From assembly GCA_964017195.1 (NCBI GenBank), contig OZ024887.1, positions 7,824,032 through 7,888,031 on the forward strand: DNA of 64,000 nt. The letters are read 5' to 3'. Shown one piece after another: positions 55,554 through 64,000 of the stretch (the stretch's first letter is position 1; each line of letters opens with the position of its first letter). Source of the stretch: Siderastrea radians (lineage: Eukaryota > Cnidaria > Anthozoa > Scleractinia > Rhizangiidae). The position numbers and the translations under genes are program-made. Under the pieces are notes generated by a model, which searched no databases, had not been told where the DNA came from, and saw nothing but the letters and a program-made list of their open reading frames with translations.

Positions 55554-55845
55554 GATGTTGCCTGGCTCCTCGAATGCTTGCTCGATCACGTTGGAGTTAG
55601 TATGAACAACGCCTAAAAACTTTTTGTGTACCAAAAATGTGCCACAGAAAAGCAAAGTCAAAGTCATTGTTGAGTCGTAAGAACGATTTAAAAATCACTG
55701 AAAATCATTGCTTAGTGCGAAAGGGCCAAATGTCTACAGTTCCAAAGTATACGAAGGGGGAGGGGAAGTGCCAGTTTAACTGGACCTCTCATCATCTCTC
55801 ATGAATGATTTGTTTCAAGTACACTGATGCCAGTTGCATGTGAGG

Positions 55846-56135
55846 ACGCCGTGGTGTAGTGGTGAGAGCGTTGGACTCAACATCTGACGGTCGGTGGTTT
55901 GAGTCCCAGTCCCTGCTATCGTGTTGTTTCCTTAAACAAGAAACTTTACCCCGCATTGTCTCTGTCCACCCAGGTGTATAAAATAGGTACCGGCAACATA
56001 CTGCTGGGGGTAACCCTGTGATGGACTAGCATCCCATCCAGGGAGTGACAATACTCTTAGAGGCTTCTTGCTACAGAAACGGGTATAAGCTCCGGCCGTG
56101 TGGGCCTCCTTGGCTCGTGTGCGACTTCACCTACC
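55846..56135 (+). repeat. tRNA-derived SINE
   Basis: Head with A-box-like GTGGTGTAGTGGTGAGAGCG and B-box-like GGTTTGAGTCC at tRNA spacing. The body contains GTGATGGACTAGCATCCCAT, a block I know from many marine-animal SINEs. The 3' tail near TTCACCTACCTACC is short. An unrelated Pol II gene is unlikely. Confidence 0.7.
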
Positions 56136-56892
56136 TACCTTACACTGACGCCAGTGCATTTGAAACTTGCTTTAAATTTCTCTTTGACTTCAGAATAAAA
56201 TTGTTTAATGGTGGCAATCTTTTCGTTGAACAAACGTGTACTTTTACTGAGTGAAAGGTTTCAAAATTGTGTAGTCATTTTTCTGAGCTTAGATATTTTT
56301 TGGTTGCAATCGGTTAAACTAGTTTGCACTTTGGGCCCCGAATATCAACTGTATTAGCTGCTGGGGTAAAGGGCAAAAATTCAGGAAAATTAGCTTTTAA
56401 GTGAAAAAAAAAAGTCGAATTCGTTTTGGCCAAACTGGCCGAATTTTGCGAAAAAAAAAATCGATTCTCGGTGCCATTCAGGAGCAAACCTAAAATTCAA
56501 GGTTAAAATGTGAACGATTGATGTCAGGAGGAGAATCGTTCAGATTTATGTTTGAATCTTACAGTTAACTTCGGATCGTGCTTTCCAATTAGCGAAGTTA
56601 TATCTTGTCCTTTATAACATGTGTATAGTGCATTCTGAAAAGCACAAAAATTTAAACGGCCCAAAAAAGGTAAAAAAAAAAACTGATAGTGGATTGACTG
56701 AAAGGAAAGCTGCCCACCTATTGGCTTCTGTACGGGGTATAATTGGCCAGTGATCGACAAAATTGGTAGCCAGTTCAAGATTAAAGTTATCGAGACCTGC
56801 AGGATTGTCCAATGAAATCGGTTTGATTTGCCTGCCAAATGATTAAGGACATTTCTTTTCCCGCGGCCCAATTATTTGGGATCACCGGGTGA
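56136..56892. other. Intergenic, nothing recognised
   Basis: AT-rich with poly-A runs. Overlapping minus-strand open frames near 56524-56999 have no domain character. Confidence 0.3.
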
Positions 56893-57078
56893 GAGTGTCT
56901 GGATATTTTCTTAGGGGCCCTCCCTGAGAAACTCAAGCAAGCCCAGATTCCGCTGGATCGACGTGGAATCTGGGCAGATCGAAATGGGCAGCTGATCATC
57001 CTACAAGGACCATCATGCTATGCGCTGGCTCCAATATCACCAGCTTCAGTGGATGCCAGGATGAAATTGGTACCTTGA
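56893..57078 (+). pseudogene. Coding-like fragment, unknown
   Basis: A 61-codon frame without an upstream ATG reads ALPEKLKQAQIPLDRRGIWA, then DRNGQLIILQGPSCYALAP, and stops. The amino-acid composition looks protein-like, but I do not recognise the family. It may be a remnant of a retroelement or exon. Confidence 0.3.
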
Positions 57079-58260
57079 AGGTGCTTTGAGCAGGGGTGAT
57101 GATTGTGATCCTAAGAAAGAGTACTAGGACCAGATGTACTTTAATATTAGGTACATGAGACAGTGGATCGACAACACCATAGCTGACAATCAGTATGCAT
57201 GAGTTAAAGAACTGTTTAATTGGAAAATAAACCAGATTGCGAAAGATAGAGCTTTGTTGGAGTCACGAAAATGTTATGCAAATTTAATTTTTAGGTTGGG
57301 TAATGTTCTTTACGTAAAACATGATATATATTTTACCGCCACTTATGTATGTGTCTGACATGGTAATGATGGGAAGAAATCTTGAACAATCTGAGACAGT
57401 GTCAAAGTAAATAAAATCTTTCTGTCTATGGAACATCATGGAACGAAAGGATTATGTCACTCGAAAATGATTTGTGAAATATAATTATCGAAACTGTGTT
57501 AATCATAAGGGAAAGAGTAGTTCTGAAGTCATTTGCACAAGAAGCTAGAGAAAATAAAAAACAAATAGTAACGCAGAAATATCCGCTAAGAAACAATTAC
57601 GGTTTCATCTCACGACGTCGGTTCATACTGAGGGATCCTCTTTGCTGTAACTTTTGCCGTATCGAAAGTTAAGTTTTCAAATTCGCCTTCACCTAAAATA
57701 ACCAAATAGCTGAAAATATGAAACATCGGATGACTTTTCTACGGAAATAACATGTTTTTCCGCTTATACATCGTATCGAGCAGCGGAATTCATGATGTAG
57801 AACAATCTCTCAAAAACTTAATGAAAAAGTTCGCACAAAGGCTATTGAGGACTAATGAATACTCTCTTCTCCGTCTTTTTTTCACAAAATAAATTGAACA
57901 GAGGTTTTCTCTTGGTGGCCAGGGTAGCTTTGATAATTTTTCTCGACCCACGTCAAATGTTGCCATGTAGACGAGTAACAGACAATAATCCCTTTACAGC
58001 AATGTTCTATTTTTATATGTGATTTGCTGGGTTCAGGGGAGTAAGTGAACAACCAATCTATTTCGATCAGAATCAATAGCGTGAGAGTCTAACGAGAGAT
58101 GCAGGTCAAACAGTGATTCGGCTGAAGTTCACCTCCTTTCACCCGGAGAAGGTTGCATGTTGAATTAAAAAAATGCACAAAGATCTCTTTTCAGTTTCAT
58201 TTTCCCACTGGTTTATTTGCTCGTTCTTCTAATCTACTCGTTTCCGCATTGTATAGCATA
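57079..58260. other. Intergenic, nothing recognised
   Basis: AT-rich spacer downstream of the protease gene. I see no gene, RNA or obvious repeat. Confidence 0.35.
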
Positions 58261-59843
58261 TTAGACGCGGACATACTGGTTAATCCAGTTTCTGAACTGT
58301 GCTACTCGTGCAAACACAGTGTAGCGCTCGGCCGCAGAGCATCTCGGGGAGCCCCAGCTAACAGCGCCTTGTAGAACCCAGTTTCTGTTTAACGACTGAC
58401 ACACATAAGGACCACCACTATCGCCATGGCAACCGCTTAAGATAGTCCCTTCGACACCTGCGCAGATCATTTGGTTCGTAATTTTGAACCCGCTTAAACC
58501 TAGGATAAAACACACAAAATATTACAGCCACACCATGCAAAGGAAAAAGGGGGTTGCCCATTGTAGGTCAATTTTGTTAAGGAAAAATAAAAGCATAAAA
58601 AAGCACTGACTAGATCGATATCGCTGGTCCGTGTACAGATGCCATTTTAGGCAATTCTTACTGGTTTGTACTGATATAAAAATCTGGCTTCTACTGTACG
58701 CAATAAAAACTAAAAATTATAATAATATAAAGGTTCTTAAAACTAAAAACTTAACACATTTGCGTGATAATGCTTGGTAACCTGAGAAAAAAGACGACGC
58801 GCCACCACCGTTGCCCGGTTGTGGCGCGGGCAACACGTTGTGTTTCCTCAGGCCAACTGGCTTTCAGTTTCTCTCTACCTTCAGCAGATTTCGCAAGGTA
58901 TTTTTATTCACATTTAATGCTCCTGTTTCAGCTTGATTTACCCAAAGTAATTGTCAGTTACTCTTGTTTTAATGTTTATGCCTGACACCACTGCAAAAAT
59001 AATGTACTTTACGCCAGAATTTCATATCCCAAGAAATTTTACCTGGTGAGGCCGCAAGTTTCTTGGCGCACACATCATTTGTGACCGGTGGAAGCTTGGC
59101 CTGCTGTAAAATGTGGTGTGAAGATCCTGGATGTTTAATTTTGCCCCAGCCTGCAGGTTCAAGGCACAAAATTACAAGTTTTAGGAATTGGCAGCGAGAA
59201 CTCTTACATGTGTAAAACGGTAACTTGACCGTCCGTCATTAGTTTTTTCTGTCTGTCCAGATTTACATTGCCGCACTACGAAAAGGAAAGGCTGTTTGAC
59301 CTTAGCGCGTGCCAAGAGAAAATTTCTAGATCTACAGTTAAAACATTTTTATATGCATACAGTGAATACTTATATATGGCATGTTACGAGCCTATCAAAT
59401 TAGAGAATTTTGTAAACGATTAGAGTCTAGAGCAGACGGCGTTCTTTGGGCTTGTCACGCAGGGGTTGGTAACTAGCAAAACTAATCCATAAATCATTCT
59501 TCTTTCCATACCTGTGATGAAACATTTGGCAGAAGTAGGAACATTTTCATTGTGAGAAGGCAGACAAACAGTTCCAACTCTTGCGCTTAACTTCGCTGGG
59601 CGTGCCAACTGGATCAAGGCGATATCGTTATTTAGCGGACTTGGGCTATTATAACTAGGGTGTTTTATCACTCGTTTTCCTGGTATTTCCTCTTCGGTTC
59701 CTTCTGTTACGCGTCGGTTGTGTTCTCCCAATCGGACGGTGTAGTAGCTGCCTGTCCTGTATTATAAGAGAGAGACAAGAGATAATGATGGTGATGATGA
59801 TGATGACGATGATGACGATATGTTGATGTGGTTGTTGATGATA

Positions 59844-59889
<46 letters not shown>

Positions 59890-60028
59890 CGATGATGACC
59901 ATGATGACGATGATGATAACTATCATGATGATGACAATGATGATGTCAATGACAATAACGACAACGATAACAATGAGGACAATGATGCGGAAGATCATGG
60001 TGGTGATTATGGTGATGATGATGATGAC

Positions 60029-60063
<35 letters not shown>

Positions 60064-62964
60064 CCGTTAATCTATCCATTTATTTAGACAGTTCCACTCG
60101 TCCCCCAAGCACCTGTACTGTATATCATAGACGAAGGCTATGGAAAGTTTCAGAAATTTGCATTTTTTTGCACTATTTAATCAACCTATTAGGTCCTTAT
60201 TATTTAACGCGATCTCAAGGCGTCCCTTCGCAATGGTGAAAATGGAAGTGGTCTTCAGCAATGGAGGGTACCAGTCTGTTCAGGAGTACTGTTGCAAGGA
60301 TTTTTCCGGCAATGGAGAGCAGAGTTACTCCCTGGTAGTTGGAGCAGTGAGAAATTTCCCCTTTATCCTTGTACAGGGTAATGATGACTGCTTCACAAAG
60401 ATCTTGTGGTAATGTTCCCCTCTCCCAGCAACAGACAAAGAGCTCATGGAGTTTAATAAGTAACGCTGGGCCCCATGCTTCCAAATAACTCGATCCCAAA
60501 CTCTAACAATGCCAACATATTGTACTATTAAAAAAATCTTAAAAATGCAATAACTTACAAGGATGAAATGCAGTGTGCTGCTGTAACTATCCAGTCGGGC
60601 GCGATTAAAGTTCCACCGCAGCTGAATGTCTTGTAACTTCCTTTGAGAAGAGCGATCTAAGTTACCAATAAAAATGAATTAATAAAGTAGTTTGTCATGA
60701 AAACGTGACGACAAAGAAAAATTTGTAAGTCCCTGGCGAAGGGCTACATTTTTGAGCGATCTAAAAGATTTTAAAGCTGCTCAAAGTCCATTGAAATCGA
60801 TTATATGGGAATTCGCAATTTCATTTTTCAGTTCTCGTTTGGAAAAGTTTGAACTCTCGTCAGTTTGTGTTGACTCTCATTTCTGTTGTACCAAGCCTAT
60901 CATTAGCAACTGGTATCGATGTTTGTTTGAAATAAACCATGCGTAAACTATCAATGCATTGGAGGAATATTTTACTGGAGACAAAAAGAAATTAAAGGAT
61001 TCTGAGCAAAACTAAAAATAAGTTTCACCTGCCAAGGCCACTTTCCTGGTACTGCGTTAACTCCGCCGATAACACGGGTCATGGGCGAGACACCACACTT
61101 TGTTGGACCGGGTGGAACTATAAAAAATCATATAAACCAAGAAAACTGGGTTAAGAGATACTTAATTGATCATCTCATATATTTATGATCATCAGCGAGG
61201 GAAAGTGTTTGATCACAGCTGAAATACTACCCTGCAAGCAGAGGTTTCTTGGTCGCCCTAGAAACCTCTGCTTGCAGGGTACTGAAACACAGGCAAGTGA
61301 GTTGGAAACACCAACGGTAGCAGAGCGTCTTTCTATGAAATTTATAATGAGGTTTTCCTTTCACTTTGTCCGATGGGTCATTCATGAATTTGAAAACAAA
61401 TCACTCTTCCGTCTTTCATTCGCGAGGTAACCTATCACACACGATTGCGTAGAATAAAGATTACATTATATGGCAGCAAACACGATTGGGTGACATTAGC
61501 CCTTCAAACAAGATTGTGGGATATATATAGATTGCATGACATAAACAACCTGTTGGTCCAGGCGTCGGGGTTGGGGGTACTGTGCCCCCACAAGATCCAT
61601 CAGCCACGGATATGTCATCTATAGCAATATCGCCTCGGTATGATGCTCCACGAATTCCTTCAATCTTAAGCTGTAAGGAATAAAAGGTACGTTGAAAACT
61701 ACGCGTCTCACAGTAAAACAAAAGTAAACATGTCATTTCGTTATGTGTAATCCCCTCTACACTTACATCAAAATTTCCATTGATTAACACTTCAGCTTTC
61801 TTCCAACCGATTCCTTGTTCAAGAGACTTGCTCCAAATTATTCTACCAGCGTTGTAAATGATCAACCTGTTAATGTCGCGTCCATACATGTAATAATAAA
61901 ACGAAAGGCACACGGATTTGCTGTTGGCGCCCTTAAACGTGAGGATTGCCTTGTCGTTTTGGCGTCGAGGGCTTGAGGTCTCAATATAAATATAGGATCC
62001 TGCAAAAAGAAATCTGGAGGTAACCAACTACATGGCAATCGTAAAATTGATTCCTTTCAATATTAAAAGTTGCATCCAAGAGCATTTACAATTTAAAAGA
62101 CAACAGAAGGAAGAGGAACAAGTGAGGAATCACCGGGAAGAGGCTCATGCCCTACTCCTTTTGCATTTTGAATTTTTTTTTTTTTAGTATTCTTATGCTA
62201 CCTTCTTTCTTCCGGGATAGTCTGTATCTATCATTGCTTTCCTCATAAAACAAATAGCCATATTTTACAGATTGCACTAGTTTTTGTCATTGTTGTTGTT
62301 GTTCTTTTGTAATTTCTTTTTGTCACCAATTTATGTTCCAGCTTTACTACGCAAGGGCTGTAAGCGTTGTTTTGAGAGTAGACAGTCAACCTCCAAAGAA
62401 CCTTTTTCACTTCACATTTCTCTTTATGTCTTATTTGCCTTTTAGATTTTTCAATAAGGTCTCAATTTGCAGTGGCTCAATTGCTTTTCCTACGAAAGCT
62501 ACAGCTACGCTGGGTATCGTAAACCGTGTATCGTAAACCGCTGTTTATGGTAAAATAGGTATTGTAAACTTCGTATCGTAAAATAGGTTCTGTAATTACT
62601 GCGTATTCTAGAATAGTTATCGTTAACCGCGTATCCTGAAATAGGTATCGTAAACTGGCTATCGTTAACCGCGTATCCTAAAATAGGTATCGTAAACTGG
62701 ATATCGTTTACTGCGTATCCCAAGATGAGGTATCATAAACTGGGTCTCGTTTACTGCGTATCCCAAAATAGATATCGTAAACTGGGTATCGTTTATTGGT
62801 ATTCTAAACTGGGTATCAAAACTAAACTTCACCCCTTCCTCCATGGCCAGCCGATGGTCCTGTGCTACTGGAAGGAGTGCGACCTGATCTGCGTGTCCAG
62901 TCAAACTGGTCCGATTTAGACTGTTGCCATTTGCACAAGTTCGTGTTGAAATCACAAGATGGAT
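58261..62964 (-). CDS. MAM-domain chymotrypsin-like serine protease (eight 3' exons; 5' end outside)
   Basis: Exons, in coding order: 62833-62964, 61767-61999, 61550-61670, 61029-61117, 60559-60656, 59512-59756, 59043-59150, 58261-58499. All junctions are GT/AG with matching phases, giving 420 aa plus stop. The first three exons form a MAM domain (PSCDFNTNLCKWQQ, DQFDWTRRSGRTPSSSTGP, IAIDDISVADGSC). A Pro/Thr linker follows, then the activation site R-VIGGVNAVPGKWPWQ. The S1 peptidase has His in TAAHC, Asp in NNDIAL and Ser in GCHGDSGGP, a complete triad. The residue six before the Ser is Ser, which suggests chymotrypsin-type rather than trypsin-type specificity. The protein should be secreted or extracellular as a zymogen. 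The signal peptide and any further modules lie beyond the window. Confidence 0.85.
58500..59042. other. Protease intron, nothing else recognised
   Basis: Intron between the last two coding exons. It includes a GC-rich hairpin-like GCGCCACCACCGTTGCCCGGTTGTGGCGC segment (58799-58827, arms GCGCCAC / GTGGCGC). Confidence 0.5.
59779..60065. repeat. Trinucleotide microsatellite (GAT/ATG)n in a protease intron
   Basis: About 290 bp of ATG/GAT repeats with GAC and AAT variants. Open frames of poly-Asp, poly-Met or poly-Ile on either strand are artefacts of the repeat. Confidence 0.95.
60215..60499 (-). pseudogene. LINE reverse transcriptase fragment in a protease intron
   Basis: Contains CEAVIITLYKDKGEISHCSN, then NYQGVTLLSIAGKILATVLL, the conserved RT segment of non-LTR retrotransposons. 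Only about 94 codons remain: there is no catalytic YxDD motif and no endonuclease. Same strand as the gene. Confidence 0.75.
61228..61281. repeat. Perfect 22-bp hairpin in a protease intron
   Basis: TACCCTGCAAGCAGAGGTTT at 61228 pairs exactly with the complement ending at 61281, loop of 10 nt. It is probably the core of a foldback element. Confidence 0.75.
62000..62513. other. MAM intron, non-repetitive part
   Basis: Intron sequence with T-runs; no coding or repeat signal beyond low complexity. Confidence 0.4.
62514..62820. repeat. Minisatellite in the MAM intron, units near 38-40 bp
   Basis: Degenerate tandem units built from GTATCGTAAACTGGNTATCG and TTTACTGCGTATCCCAAAATAG, about eight copies. 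The minus-strand open frame here (GYAVNDIQFTIPILGYAVND and so on) is a by-product of the repeat and abuts, but is not part of, the MAM exon at 62833. Confidence 0.8.
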
Positions 62965-64000
62965 CTGACATTAAACAGACAAAATATTAAATGTCTTGAA
63001 CCTACGATTCCAGTCAGTAGCCTCAGTCTAGTACGATCGTCTGGGTGAGAATAGGTTAAAAACAGCACTGAAAAGTATTTTGCCGCGTTGTTAGTAACAT
63101 TAGGGAGCTTAAGCAAGCTCTACGATGACGGCATCGAGGATGGTTCTAAACCAAAGATGGTTTCAATTAGCAAAACAATGACAGCAATGACTCTGCAACT
63201 GTGTTATACATTCTGAGTTCTTTTTCTTGCTAACCTCTGCAAAACAACGAAATATAACCAAGTTTTATACAAAACGTGAACAAAAGATAGTGAGGTTTTC
63301 TTTTTCTTCCTTAACTTGAACGCTGCCCCTGTCAATTACGTTCCTAGGCAGTTTGGCCCAGTTGTCCAAGTTGAACAAGGTGGAACAATTACGAAGTGGC
63401 TAAAGTATAACAACTTTTAAAGTTAAGCTCCCTATTGAGTGATGCTTCGAGAAGCGAACGAATTTATGGAACGTTTAGAGTCTAGTAAATAGTGTATTGT
63501 CAGTTGATGGTTACTCTGATCTTCTCTGGTTTAGGAGAACAGGCAACGGCGCTGTGATAAGAATTAAAACTCGATTCCCACCATTCTGGCCCGGGTTTAA
63601 ATCAAGGACTTAACGTCATAAGTGAGAGTTTGATATTGGTTTCATCTTTGCTTCGAGGGTTTATCTCCGGGTTACCCGGTTTTTCTCCCTCCTCAAAATC
63701 CAACATTTCTGAATTCCAATTTGATCCGGAATCCAAGCGTAACAGGATGCAAAGAAACAATCAAAGAAACAATTTGGCAAACAAAGTTCTACTCGTGTTT
63801 TCCTGTTCATGGCACCAATGGTTGGTTTTAATAATTCGAATTCTTATTGATTTATTGCCTTATTGCATTTTAGCGCGGTTTCCCGGCATTGAGTGTCGTG
63901 AAACCTGTTCCAAAGCTACTACTGTGGTCAATAACAACAGAATCCCAATGAACCAATCCGAAAATGCGGCGAAAACACCAACGGTAGCAGAGCGTCTTTC
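62965..64000. other. Upstream intron of the protease gene, with SINE-like remnant and direct repeat
   Basis: No coding exon recognised. About 63655-63740 (CTCCGGGTTACCCGGTTTTT, CCTCCTCAAAATCCAACATT) resembles the 3' body of marine-invertebrate SINEs. The last 28 bases (63973-64000) repeat 61306-61333 exactly (ACACCAACGGTAGCAGAGCG), pointing to a dispersed element cut off by the window edge. Confidence 0.45.

Noticed and set aside
55846..55925. A functional tRNA gene
   Set aside because: A- and B-box-like motifs are present, but the sequence continues into a SINE body and does not fold as a clean cloverleaf by eye.
59820..60079. Poly-Asp, poly-Met and poly-Ile open frames
   Set aside because: Trinucleotide microsatellite artefacts within a protease intron.
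62505..62955. Minus-strand frame with GYAVNDIQFTIP repeats as a protein
   Set aside because: It translates an intronic minisatellite and runs out of frame into the MAM exon, whose real frame is different.

Overview
This is eukaryotic, metazoan DNA: coding exons are short and separated by AT-rich introns with canonical GT/AG sites, and most of the window is transposable elements. The gene content (a PAN/apple-domain secreted protein, Ly6/uPAR-type GPI-anchored proteins, a MAM plus chymotrypsin-type protease) and the repeat style (TTAA foldback elements, tRNA-derived SINEs, LINE fragments) suggest a cnidarian, probably an anthozoan such as a stony coral. The taxon is inferred; no single marker proves it.

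Host genes, all on the minus strand: the 5' part of a PAN-domain protein (417-883); two tandemly duplicated Ly6-like genes, each with a signal-peptide exon and an LU-domain/GPI exon (copy 1, exons 5640-5691 and 2742-3085 or 3098; copy 2, exons 55502-55553 and 15484-15836); and the 3' eight exons of a MAM-chymotrypsin gene (58261-62964).

The intron of Ly6 copy 2 has been split by one very large element, 17441-54972 (37,532 bp). It has perfect 25-bp terminal inverted repeats starting CACTGG, a 3-bp TAA target duplication and long subterminal repeats at both ends. The matching site in the intron of Ly6 copy 1 is empty. Its architecture fits the CACTA/EnSpm (CMC) class, but I see no transposase. 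Inside it are nested a Kolobok-like TTAA element with THAP-domain remnants, other TTAA foldbacks, a minisatellite that reverses strand, a hAT-like element and a striking tandem array.

That array (30637-53365) has six apparently identical 3,744-bp head-to-tail units plus a terminal 265-bp block, and is flanked by TA dinucleotides. Each unit encodes, convergently, a CRESS-type Rep (HUH endonuclease plus SF3 helicase, 510 aa) and a Tc1-like DD34E transposase. The transposase reading frame breaks just before the last catalytic residue in every copy. Between the two genes lies a perfect 32-bp inverted repeat of three ACGAGTAACC iterations. Pairing a rolling-circle initiator with a cut-and-paste transposase in a tandem array is the most interesting feature of the window.

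The left flank (0.9-15 kb) and right flank (55-64 kb) hold foldback elements, a LINE 3' remnant, an inverted gene-fragment duplication, SINEs, microsatellites and minisatellites between the host exons.
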